Origin: Oasisia sp. SBJ-2009
Taxonomy: Eukaryota > Annelida > Polychaeta > Sabellida > Siboglinidae
Length of the DNA: 64,000 nt
Assembly: GCA_964017155.1 (NCBI GenBank)
Contig: OZ024857.1
Location: 39,020,641 to 39,084,640 of the forward strand
Reading direction: 5' to 3'
The notes under the pieces are model-generated. The model ran no database searches, had not been told where the DNA came from, and worked only from the letters and a program-made list of their open reading frames with translations. Shown piece after piece: positions 10,923-36,119 of the stretch. The position numbers were made by a program, and so were the translations under genes. Each line of letters begins with the position of its first letter. Positions within the stretch are counted from its first letter, which is position 1.

Positions 10923-12464
10923 GGTAAGGCAGAAATTGAGAAAGCCATTCAGCACATGAAGAGAGGGAAAGCTTCCGGCCCAGACAAAATTCCTGCAGAG
11001 GCAATCAAGGCTGACATAGAGACCTCCACCGAGATACTGCATGACCTATTCGGGAAGATATGGGAACAAGAAGAAATACCAACGGAATGGAAAGAAGGGT
11101 ACCTTGTGAAGCTCCCAAAGAAAGGCGATATGCAAGAATGTAAGAACTATAGAGGGATAATGCTCCTATCAGTACCCGGAAAGGTCCTCAACAGAATAAT
11201 CTTGGACAGACTGAAGACAGGTGTAGATGCCAAGCTCAGAGACCACCAAGCTGGCTTCCGGAAAGACAGATCCTGCACCGACCAAATTGCAACACTGAGA
11301 ATCATTGTCGAACAATCCATGGAATGGGACTCTTCACTGTATATAAACTTCGTTGACTACGAGAAAGCATTTGATAGCCTTGACAGAGACACGCTGTGGA
11401 AACTCCTACAGCACTACGGCATACCTGAGAAATTTATATCTCTGATAAGAAGTAGTTATGAAGACATGGCATGCAGGGTCATTCATGCAGGACAACTAAC
11501 GGACTCCTTCATGGTGAAGACAGGTGTGAGGCAAGGATGTCTTCTGTCACCGTTCCTATTCCTGCTCGCCATAGACTGGATCATGAAAAAGACTACAAAA
11601 AATAGAAGAAATGGGATCCAGTGGACACCATGGAGCCAATTGGAGGACCTGGACTTTGCGGATGACCTCGCTCTCCTCTCACACAGCCATAAACAGATGC
11701 AGGAAAAAACAGAGCAGCTAAACACAGTGTCAACACAGCTTGGACTCAACATCAACAGAAGCAAGACAAAGACTATGAAAGCCAACACAAAGAACAACAA
11801 CCCCATTACATTGAACGGAGAGCCACTGGAAGAGACAGATGCATTCACATACCTGGGCAGTACAATAAACAAAACTGGAGGGACAGAAGAAGACGTCAAA
11901 GCAAGAATCCAGAAAGCAAGAGTGGCATTCATCATGTTGATAAAAATTTGGAGAGCAAAACGAATCAAAATTAACACCAAGCTGAGATTGTTTAACTCAA
12001 ATGTGAAGGCAGTTTTGCTCTACGGAGCGGAGACATGGCGAACCACACAGAAGACACTAAAGAAAATATAGACCTTCATCAACAAATGCCTGCGCAGAAT
12101 ACTACACTTGAAGTGGACAGACAAGGTACCGAACACCACACTCTGGAAAACAACCAAGCAACTACCCATAGAAAATGAAATAAAGAAGAGAAAATGGAGG
12201 TGGATAGGACATACACTAAGGAAACCACCAGAATCAATCACCCGTCAAGCCATCACATGGAACCCCCCAGGGAAGAGAAGAAGAGGTAGGCCACGAAACA
12301 CCTGGCAGAGAGACACAGAAAAAGATACAAAAGAGATGGGGTACACCTGGAAAGAAATGGAAAAGATGGCCACAGACAGAAAACAGTGGCGTTCCTTAGT
12401 CGATGGCCTATGCTCCGAGCGAGCGAAAAGGCATAAAAAAATTAAAAAAAAACAAAACAAAAAA
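10923..12464 (+). mobile_element. RTE-like non-LTR retrotransposon, 5'-truncated
   Basis: A 1,542-bp insertion between the two 59-bp repeats. It starts abruptly inside a reverse transcriptase frame, so the endonuclease domain and 5' end are missing. It ends in an A-rich tail (AAAAAAATTAAAAAAAAACA region). It lies inside, and in opposite orientation to, the CR1/Jockey-like frame. 5' truncation, an A-rich 3' tail and a target-site duplication are hallmarks of target-primed reverse transcription. Confidence 0.92.
10923..12464 (+). pseudogene. Endonuclease-reverse transcriptase ORF (RT domain), one internal stop
   Basis: The frame is open from the first insertion codon (10923) to TAG at 12069-12071, then stays open in the same frame through the tail, so one nonsense codon breaks it. 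RT blocks in order: KASGPDKIPAEAIK, LPKKGDMQECKNYRGI, HQAGFRKDRSCTDQI, NFVDYEKAFDSLDRDTLW, TGVRQGCLLSPFLFLLAIDW, DLDFADDLALLSH (FADD catalytic box) and FTYLGSTI. After the stop: INKCLRRIL, RWRWIGHTLRKP, ITRQAITWNP and GKRRRGRPRNTW. The stop codon occupies a place where relatives usually carry Gln in KKIQTFIN; that comparison rests on my knowledge of the family. The endonuclease is absent. A relic of the same family is at 22125-22300. Confidence 0.88.
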
Positions 12465-12523
12465 ACTAGCAAACATGCCACTCGCGCTGTCCCGTCGGCT
12501 ATATCCCAAAATCCGTCTATGCA
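12465..12523. repeat. Target-site duplication, right copy (59 bp)
   Basis: Repeats 10864-10922 with a single mismatch. On the minus strand it encodes HRRILGYSRRDSASGMFAS, the point in the host retroelement frame where the RTE-like copy landed. Confidence 0.93.
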
Positions 12524-13960
12524 TATTGTTGTAGGCAACTTTAGCTTTCAAATAAGAGCCCTTATTAAAGTTAACCCATAATTGGCAACAATAAGTTGTA
12601 CAACAATACGCATGAAACAGATGTAGTCTAACACCTACGGAACAGTGGTGACATTTTCTGATAATGCTATTTGACCTAGCATAAAAATTACGTAGATGTC
12701 TTAAAATATCTCCGTCATCTTTCAGGTCATTGCATATTATCACACCTAAATATTTTGCTTCTTTGACATATGCAAGCTTGTTTAGGTTCATATACATATC
12801 TGGACATTTCAGGTTAAAACCACGTGGTTTGAAGACCATACATAATGACTTGATAGGGTTATATGCAACATCATTTTCAAAGCCAAACTTTGCACATATG
12901 TTCAGCAAACGCTGAAGCCCACTAGGACTGGGAGCAATAACACATATGTCATCGGCATAGAACACATGGTTAGTGCAGCAGTTGTGTATATGACAACCTG
13001 TACCAGCACTATTTAGCATATTGCTCAGATCATCAATGTATACGATAAATAAATATGGGGACAAAATCCCACCTTGTCGAACACCATTCGAAACATTAAA
13101 AAACTCTGATGTTGTACAACCCCATTTGACACAGAATGTTTGGGTTCTGTACCAATACAACAGAATACGTACAAGTATAACAGGCACACCTCGGTTAAGC
13201 AATTTTCTAAAAAGCGTCCAATGGTTGACTCTGTCGAATGCTTTTGACGCGTCTAAAAAGCATGAATACACCGGGCTATTGTTACTTTTATAGTATTGAA
13301 TAACATTTTTTAAAGCAAATATACAGTGGTCAGTAGAGTGTCCCTTCTTAAACCCAAATTGATTGTCGGTGGTATTAAGATATGGTGTCAACATTTCTAG
13401 CAATACAATTTCAAATATCTTAGAGGCTACAGTGACTAGCGCAATTGGTCTGTAGTTATTTACGTTGCTCGTATCACCAGACTTATTTTTTATCAATGGA
13501 ATTATAATAGTTTTCATAAAGTCATCAGGTAGATGACCATGAGAAATCACTCTATTATAAAAAAAATGGACAACAGTATAGTTATGCGCCTATCTGAATG
13601 AATAAAGTGTTCGGCAGATAGTCCATCATTACCACATGCTTTTCCACATTTCAACTTATCGATAGCATGTTTTACCATGCAAGGAGTTATGACTAAGTTA
13701 TTTCCATAACATAAATATTATGTGTTATATACACACTCTTTCACATTTTGCATATTTACATCTGAGGTTACATTGTTTAATAAGGATTCAAAATGTGTTT
13801 TCCACATGGCGGATATGGCCGTAGGTTCATTAGCACCATTGACATTTGTAGCATTTGGTATACCTTTTTTGTATGTTTTGGATACGTTTTTCCAAAAACT
13901 GACAGTACAAGTTGTACTCGAGGTCTGCGCGTTTTTGTGTGTGAATTTTCTTCGTTAGAG
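12465..13960 (-). pseudogene. CR1/Jockey-like reverse transcriptase, main body
   Basis: The minus-strand frame from 13550 down has non-LTR RT landmarks: IIPLIKNKSGDTSNVNNYRP, FGFKKGHSTDHCIFALKNV, FLDASKAFDRVNHWTLF, NGVRQGGILSPYLFIVYIDD, HVFYADDICVIAPS (YADD box) and AKYLGVIICND. Upstream, 13960-13560 still shows element text (FWKNVSKTYKKGIPNATN, KCGKACGNDGLSAEHF) but contains a TAA near 13720 and a frameshift at a T run near 13567. The copy was therefore already degenerate. The frame continues across the RTE-like insertion into 10693-10922. Confidence 0.85.
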
Positions 13961-15321
13961 GAATGCAAGAGATGTTATTACATAACATAGTGTATGCATA
14001 TGTATGTAAGCTATGTGAGGAGAAGTTTGGCGGCTGTTGGTGGTCGTTTTGATGGTTAGGTCAATCAAATCGGGTCGTCTAGGATCCGCGCTGTGTCTGC
14101 GACTGTCCAAACGAATCCACCGAACCACTGTTTCAGTTCTGCTCGATTCATAGGTTAACAAGAAGACATCTTACTGATACTGTCTTTCACTGTACTATTA
14201 CTATAAGCGTTTGAGGAACAGTGTGGCATATTGATGTCGCGATTTCGTTGTAAATCGACGTAAGGCAACTTTTAGCGTACCGCTTGGCTCTCTGTTATGA
14301 CAGCTGAACCAGCAGACGACTCTCTGACGTATTACTTTTCCAAACTGCTGGGTTGTGATTGGTTGCAAGGTCCAAGATGGGCCGGTTCATGGTGTCGGTG
14401 ATTTAGCTAGATTTTCCCACTTTAAGACCACTTTCTGAGGTAACCACTAAGGTGAAAAATTGGATTGTAGATGCAAATGATTAGCTAGTGTAAACTCTTT
14501 TAGGTGCATAACACTAAACTGTTGCCTTTTTTTTCACTTTAACTGCTCGCGCCATGTGACATTGGCTTGTTTACGTAGACTCGACGGCATTACATTGATC
14601 TAAAACACAATTAAAAATATATCTATCTGACTTCTTTTTAGCGGGAGTGGTGCACAATGACATTCTAAACGCATACACATACGTTTTGAAAAGGCCTTAA
14701 TAACTTAGGCCAGTTAACTAGAAGATTTGATTGGTGATACGGATTGATACGGATTCTTACAGAATTTTAGGTCAAAAATACGGATTGCCATCCCAGAAAT
14801 GTGGCATGTCTGCAATCTATTACAGATGTTTCCACAACTGCACTGTCCAGGATCACTTTTAAAAGCCATGAGTTAAAAATAGCAACAATAGTTATCACGC
14901 GGCGGTCTTGTCAGTTGTCGCAGTTTTGTCCATGCACCGCTCGGCTGCGCAACATCGTCAACGTCAACAAGATATTTTTAGGTATTTTTAGGATATGACC
15001 TCTCGCGGGTCGGCCAAATGTTGCCGTTTCGGAAGGTTCAATCCCATACAGTGCCACATTGAACACAACCATATATAATGACCATAGTAACAATAATTCT
15101 TGGATTTATTATTTGCTTATCATTTACTTTATGATTGATGTCACGATATGAACAATTAACTACAAACCACATGCCAAATATTATAATAAACAGCTGCGCT
15201 AATATTGCGTGCGAGCATGCATGCATGCTTAAATTTTGCATGTGATCTAGAGCAGGCCCACTGGGATGTTTTGTAAATTCATATTTAAAAAAAATCATTT
15301 ATGTGTTGGGGAAGTTTGGGG

Positions 15322-16556
15322 CTCCATATGGGGCAGATTAAAAGGCAGACCAGAATTGGCAGACCGCGCGGCAGACCACATTCACAAGGATGCCACCGAT
15401 CGATACGCTCCATGTTTACGTGGGAGCCTTTACGTGCCTTGTTATAGTTGGCGCCTTATAGTTGCTGTTTTTACGGTATTCTTGTGAGATGACTGTATAT
15501 GGCCTACATTCATATAAATATTTTAATGTTATTAAATATATTTAAATATGTTTTATTCTATTATTTTTTTATTAATATTTTTATGTTATTAAATTTATAT
15601 TAAAATAGGTTTTTACTATTACTTAGATATTACTTTTATATTACTTTTTTATATTTATATTTAGGATGTGTGCAATATTTATATTATAATAATTATTTCT
15701 TATATTATGGTTGTGCCCACAAATATTGTGTGCGGGGATACATACTACTACAAGTTTTTAACTTCTTGTGTATTCCCTTCAGACAACATTACGTGTATAG
15801 CATGTTTGTATAGTCTTAAATTGTATTGTTGCTGAATGTTGTTTGAATAAAATCATATTGAATTGAATATTTATTTATATTTTATGTTATACATTGTTTT
15901 ATTAATATACCTATAGATCATATCAGTGTTTTATAATTTTAATAGGGGTGATAAAACGAGTATGATTGTAATAAGTAGCATAAGTACTAATGAGTCTCAG
16001 TACTAGTAATAACAACTATAGGCGTATCATTAACGTACATTTGTGAAGAGATATTGTCCATCAACATTCAGATGTCCTCACCAAATGCTGGCGCCCAATA
16101 ACAAATGTGTAATGTCCTCTGAAAACGTGTACCATTAGGTGAGTTGTTACATCAAAAGACAGCTAACCCCAGATACCATTTCTGTATTCAATAACGAGAT
16201 GTAGTGCTCTATGAACACATGTACCCTTAGGCGAGTCATTACATCAAACGATTTATATAAACCGATAGTATGCAGCTGCCGTCTATGTGGGACTTCTGTT
16301 TTTGAGTGAGCAAATACTCGTAGAATTAATTAGTAAGGCCTAACATTTTAATTTAGTTCTATGATTTCGGTATTACATTTAGAATTGTTAGTACAATACA
16401 ATAATAAAAGTCTCCAATATTTACGATCGCACGCGCAAACAACAACAAAGCTTGTAAACATGGAGCGTACGATCGGTGGCATCCTTGTGAATGTGGTCTG
16501 CCGTTTCCGCGCGGTCTGCCAATTCTGGTCTGCCTTTTAGTCTGCCCCCTCCATAT
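15322..16556. mobile_element. TIR element with inverted repeats of about 95 bp, no coding capacity
   Basis: The arm at 15322-15420 (AAAAGGCAGACCAGAATTGG, CACATTCACAAGGATGCCAC, CGCTCCATGTTTAC) pairs with the reverse complement of 16454-16556 with few differences. One difference is an extra AAACG-type insertion at the GCGCGG site. The interior of about 1.03 kb is AT-rich with no frame resembling a transposase. It is probably a non-autonomous DNA element or foldback. Related ends are scattered at 7222, 16860, 17060, 40170 and 44185. Confidence 0.78.
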
Positions 16557-17169
16557 CACATTAAAAGGTGTACGTACATGCATAGATCTAGTATGCCACA
16601 CATTTGTTTGCACCATGCAGACAATAATTGTACAATCTATTTCTGGGACACATTGAAAGTATGTAACGCTATTTTTAAATGTTTTAGTGTCATTTCCTTT
16701 TTCCAAGCATATGCAGTCACATACATACTAATTTTTATTATTTTATTTTTTACATGGCTCGATCCACCCTCTGAGTATTCTTTTACATTTATAAACTGTT
16801 AATTTATTATTACGTTCTACATCCAAATCATACAGATCATACATCGCTTACAGAACTGTTAATCTAATACAATAGTAAGACATTCCAATGTTTACGAATG
16901 CGCATGCAAACAATAACAACAATAACACCAACGCAAGTAGTTTCGCTTAACCGACTGTCGGTCGGCTGCGGAACTACGTCGAGAAGAAGTTGAGGGGCTT
17001 AAAAGTGCTGCCACCTCACGGAGTCTGGGTAACCGAGGCAACAACGCAAGTGAAGACGGAACAAAGATCGGGCGAATCCTTGTGGAAGTGGTCAGTTATG
17101 TCCGCACGTTCATGATCCCCCTGTTAGCATGCGCTGCATCTTTCCGCTTAGGGAGTCCTCAGCCCAAGT
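16557..17169. repeat. Mixed fragments of dispersed repeats
   Basis: Holds a second copy of TTTACGAATGCGCATGCAAA (compare 16420 and 40204). Also present is GTGCTGCCACCTCACGGAGT with GGTAACCGAGGC, which recurs inverted at 35243-35290, and a GGGCGAATCCTTGTGGAAGTGGTC block of the 7222/15322 family. No gene seen. Confidence 0.5.
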
Positions 17170-17905
17170 AAATGCAAAATAATTATATAATTTACACTAG
17201 ATGGCAGTACTGTTTCTCGCGTTGAGAACTAATCGAACCTAGGCACTTTTCGAACATCATAAGGCCTTATAATTAACGTATTTGTTACATTCGGATGACC
17301 AGGTGTAGTTCTTTTTGGTGATCCGGTCATTAAATAAAACACGGAAATAAAAAACATTTGCCTGTGTTTGGCCCCATCTTAAAGTTGCATTCTGACATAA
17401 TTTCCCCTTTTTATCACATTTTAGAAAAGTCAATGTACACCATGACCGATATTTGTTTATTAGTATACTTCCTACCACATCTCTCACTTTGTGGTTTTAT
17501 ACGTTATTTGATCAAATATAAGTTTGCAACAAACAACGTTGATCTATGTTTTACCATCGGAACTCTCCGATCAACGAAAGTATACGGGCCACACTAAAAG
17601 GCCAAATTGTGAGTAGTTGTATTAGTATGCACTTTACAATGTTCACAATTTTTTAGATTTCACCATATATATACATACAGGAACATATGCAATAATGGTA
17701 ATTAAATAATTTACAGTTTCAAAACAACTTTTAGTACAAAATTGACTGCAGTGCCTATTTTTCAGTAGATTTTCCAAAGTTCAACAGAGCAGACATACAA
17801 ATTACTACAATGGAAAATTCTGGGGTGGATTATAGAAACCATCATGTAAATATTTTAAGACAATATATATATAAGTTAAACAATTTAGTAAAAACTGATG
17901 ATCCA
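17170..17905 (+). repeat. Dispersed repeat, copy 1 (pairs with 44312-44905)
   Basis: Collinear shared blocks: TATAATTTACACTAGATGGC with 44325; CATTTGCCTGTGTTTGGCCC with 44408; CAACAGAGCAGACATACAA..TTACAATGGAAAATTCTGGGG with 44761 onward; and ATCATGTAAATATTTTA with 44828. There is no convincing coding frame. The family is unknown to me. Confidence 0.65.
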
Positions 17906-18810
17906 AAAATTTAGGATATAGAATTCATTTGTAATGGCATGGCAGAATGGACGACGTTATTGCTGTGGAGAATTATAAAGTGGTGCATTGTAGGCTTACA
18001 CAGTCTGTAGCTTAATAATTACCACCATGTGGTACTGCCTGGGTGGCCTCTTTGTTAAGCATATTTGTTTAAATATAATTAAATCAATATGTCATGAACA
18101 GTATCTAATGTTTTAAAATTTATTAGAAATTAATTGGCAACTTTATTCCCCCAATATCATCAAGTTCTTGCCAACAATAAACTTTGGAACATATCTCATT
18201 AGTAACAGTTTAATTGTACATGATATGTGCATTAAAAACATCCGCCAGAGTATAACAAGTGAAACATGTGGCAGTAAAATATGACATGTACATCCTTAAA
18301 ACAACAATATACAGCATGGTGCACTGAAATGTGCATTCATGAAGCTACAAGTGACAACAGCAGTATGAACTTTACATTTTTAAATCTGAGAATGATATCT
18401 GTAAATTCTAGCAATCGCAGTTATCTGCAGCGACATACTACACCTACAAATCACCTGAGTATCTAGGATCTTGGTTTCTTATTACATTAGCATCGATATG
18501 GCCAAAGAGCTGCCCAATAACCTCAGCATAATAAAGCACACCTCAACATGAGTGTCCACAAAATTATCAGAAAAGTAATAAAACTAAAAAATTTGATCAT
18601 CTGCATATACCAATCTACCCGTTGATGCAAGACACCCACAAGGCACTTTGAGTACACCGGCCAGCAGCACTCACAGAGCAGGCCACATCCCCCAGTGTCA
18701 CTTGGTGCCACCTCGGGGGCATTCCTTGTCCCTCCAGCCCAGCCCATCTGACCTTGGTGTTCCTCCTCCCTAGTCGTCCTTCCTGGGCACGCTGCCAAGC
18801 TTCATCCCTC
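17906..18810. other. 3' flank or 3' UTR of transporter copy A
   Basis: Downstream of the copy A stop codon. On the minus strand an AATAAA signal is possible at 18142-18147 (TTTATT on the plus strand), which would give a 3' UTR of about 670 nt. No other gene is recognised. A frame at 18615-18857 has no family resemblance. Confidence 0.35.
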
Positions 18811-33312
<14,502 letters not shown>

Positions 33313-33331
<19 letters not shown>

Positions 33332-33385
33332 ATCATCACAATCTTAGTCAGAGTAGTCACCAATGTACTTTATGTCAGATGCATT
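33313..33385 (-). other. First recognised exon of copy A with an in-frame stop ahead of the start
   Basis: Homologous to copy B exon 3632-3704. Copy B reads ..DYSDSDFDDMGAP; copy A reads ..DYSD, then TAA (33344-33346), then DCDDMGTP. If translation begins at ATG 33329-33331 the stop is harmless 5' UTR. If the protein normally begins in an upstream exon, copy A is truncated at the N-terminus. Confidence 0.75.
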
Positions 33386-34207
33386 CTGAAAAAAAACAGG
33401 GTTGTTACTCACCAGTATATCTAAAAACCAAACTATTATACTACACCCGGTAATATTTTTTCTGTACCACACACAGCAGGAGCCTGCTTCGTGAATTCTA
33501 GCAACTATATTGTTACTTATACCGTGGCAAGCAAGCTGTCTCACACATGACTCTTTGATCCATCTCACACATCTATCAGTGTCCATCTCTCTATCAACTC
33601 ATGTACCCTCCCAGTCAATGGCACAGTTTTATCTATTTGCATGGACAGCCAAAACGTTGATGTGAGTACAAAATATTTGTGTTGGAAAATTTGCATTGTT
33701 TAATTAACAATTCTTCCAACATGATGAACTTGTTCAGAAAATTATCTTGTCAGTAGTTTTGTTCATTTGTTAAGGAACCACTTCAGTGCTTTTATTTCAT
33801 AAATGTGCACTTGCTAAGTATGTCTTACTATGTCTCTTGGAAAGTTGATATGAAAGCATAATATTTAATATAAATTAATATCATATGTAGATACTGGTCA
33901 CTCATATGCATATTATATTCACATACACAAAAATGGGACAAGACACCCTCAAGTCCTTTGGACTTACTAACCAGTAGACAGTAGAGTCATACATGTGACA
34001 ATATACCAGTCACCCTGTGTCATAAAGATAATATTTCACTCTATAGTTGCCTAGAATATAAATTTGTCTGTTTGTCACTATCTTCGTAAGATATGAGCCT
34101 CTCTAGACTCTATAAAAGATTACTGCACAGGACTGGCACCCAAACAAAGACATCACAGAAGGAATATAAATAATCTATAGCCCTTAAGTTCAACAAACTT
34201 GGACTTG
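33386..34207. other. 5' flank of transporter copy A, no recognised gene
   Basis: Aligns in part with 3705-4170 and with 6380-6480. No exon recognised. Confidence 0.4.
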
Positions 34208-34660
34208 GTACTAACGTGTGGGTACCTTTCATCGACAGGGTCCCTAATGATCGACCGTTTCATAAATGCAATAAATGTGGTGTTGACTGTTACTGTACTA
34301 ACGTAATTTTATATGTGTAAACAAACACGCAAACTGATGTCATGCCCATGGGCGCATCCATGTTGTATGACACATCTTTACTCAAGTTTATGTGCTGAAC
34401 GCGAACGGTTGATCATTAGGGACCCCCCTGACCTGTGACCTATTGGGTGAGAAGGTAATCACTGCCGGTATTTTGTCACCAAATTGTATCAAACTATTTT
34501 TTTGTGTTTGTAGAAATCGTCAATTAATATGCTTTGAATAGAGAATAATTTAAATTGCGTAACCTTACATCAAAGCCTACATTACAAACGCGAATAAAAC
34601 GCGGAAAACTACGCAAAAACGGTCGATCATAGCCATTGGCATAGGTACCCCGACGCTACT
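34208..34660. mobile_element. Small inverted-repeat element (GATCGACCGTTT ends)
   Basis: The left end ACTAACGTGTGGGTACC..AATGATCGACCGTTT matches the reverse complement of the right end near 34615-34660 (AAACGGTCGATCAT..GGTACCCCGACGCTACT). A third, inner inverted copy lies at 34400-34424 (GAACGGTTGATCATTAGGGA). It interrupts the homology with copy B. No coding frame; probably a MITE. Confidence 0.55.
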
Positions 34661-35142
34661 CAGCCTACTGTGCCAGTGTCATTTGATTTTGGTGATAACA
34701 TTTGATTTTTACAGTGTTACCTTACTTACTAACCATACAAACGGTTTTCAAAAATCAGTAAACAAACAAGACGCTATAATTTATATATAAAGTAACATGT
34801 GTGGGTTGTGTGGACACACAACAATTGACTTATGTCATTTTTCAATATTGTCCTATTTCATATTTGTTTCATAAACCTCACTCCATGCATCATTGAATCG
34901 TGCCTTTAAAGCTTCATTTCAAAACAAAAATTATGGCATTTACTTTACTTTTTTTAACTTATTTTCAAGGAACTCAACCTCGAAAAAAGTAAAGTTAACC
35001 AAGTCCAAGAGGCAAGACACAAACTGGTTAATTTACACATCAAGTTATTGAGACATCATCAAACAGTACTAGTAAATAACAAAATATTTCAATGGCGATG
35101 AACACTGTAACAAAAAAGTTCCCTGTAAAAATGGTAGCATAT

Positions 35143-35229
35143 GGGCAAACCTTGTTGTTTTCCCTCAATCTTCTCCACCGTCAAGGCCAGGCAAACGTTC
35201 TTGGCTCTACTTCCAGCGTTCGTAAACAT
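35143..35229 (-). other. Conserved upstream block of copy A, candidate first exon or promoter
   Basis: Counterpart of 7130-7221, with ATG at 35227-35229 and a possible donor CAAG|GTTTGC. The coding frames of the two copies diverge, so it is more likely non-coding. Confidence 0.25.
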
Positions 35230-35242
35230 GGGCGAATGTAGC

Positions 35243-35480
35243 CTCGATTACCCAGGCTCCGTGAGGTGGCAGCACCTTTAGTGCGCGAAATCGAGGCTGG
35301 GAGCATTTGGTGCAGCGACGCCATTTGGCATTTACCCCAAATTAAAACATAGGATTCTGATTTGTTTTTGGTTGTAATAATCGGATTCTCCGCAAATTGT
35401 GTGTATTGCTTAATTTTCAGAATGATAATCAGACGCAGTGGGACACTTTGCCGTTAAGAATCATCACGGAAATCATGCAT
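35243..35480. repeat. Dispersed repeat fragments
   Basis: 35243-35290 (CGATTACCCAGGCTCCGTGA) is the inverse of 17003-17050. 35345-35480 (TTTGTTTTTGGTTGTAATAA, GGGACACTTTGCCG, ATCACGGAAATCATG) recurs in direct orientation at 63860-63998. Confidence 0.6.
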
Positions 35481-35824
35481 CTTATCGATCTTTTATGACT
35501 AGTCATACAGCCTTTATGAGTGACAGAGTGTATCTGTCATTCTGTGTCTAGTCTCTAGACGTTATAATTCGAAGGTAGTTCGACGGCATAGCCTTAGGGT
35601 GATAGGCGGCTACTTGTGTGTTTGGCGATCTTGACAAGTACTATGTATGCAGGGCTCGACATTGGCACTGCCACTGGTCCGATGACCCGATGCGTGTTTT
35701 AAAGCTGTCGGGGCAGTTCGGGCCATCGATTAAAAAATTCTACTGGGCCAGTGGTTTCCATCCGACTGACCACCGTTAATGTTTCCGTAATATTTACAAA
35801 AAATAGTTATGGGTATTTCAGGTG

Positions 35825-35827
<3 letters not shown>

Positions 35828-35901
<74 letters not shown>

Positions 35902-35928
35902 CATACAATATATTTTATATGACATAAT

Positions 35929-35959
<31 letters not shown>

Positions 35960-35982
35960 GCATACATATATATATATATAAA
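35828..35982 (+). repeat. (AT)n microsatellite, two blocks
   Basis: Long TA tracts at about 35828-35899 and 35930-35982, separated by GACATACAATATATTTTATA. Confidence 0.95.
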
Positions 35983-36119
35983 TTGGTCCCCCGTCCCCCC
36001 ACTTTTAAAACCGGATCGATACCCCTGCTAACACCACCTCCAAATGGATTTGTCTAGATTTATGACACTATATAAGTGTTATTATTATCATGACAATCAA
36101 CTCTATATTAAATAACAGA

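Larger units (their letters stand above)
9872..15056 (-). repeat. Giant palindrome, right arm, with nested retroelements
   Basis: Mirror image of 7478-9318 (block list under the left arm). Between the block ending at 10339 and the block starting at 13928 it holds about 3.6 kb that the left arm lacks: a degenerate CR1/Jockey-like element, itself containing an RTE-like insertion. The left arm has only about 58 bp at this point. Either the retroelement inserted here, or the left arm lost it. Confidence 0.85.

Noticed and set aside
10693..11004. 103-codon minus frame across the left 59-bp repeat as one protein
   Set aside because: It reads from the antisense RTE-like insertion into the older element's tail. 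Only the part up to 10922 belongs to the host element.
15181..15260. CATGCATGCATGC-type palindromes as regulatory sites
   Set aside because: Very short self-complementary text expected by chance in AT-rich repeat DNA, with no gene context.
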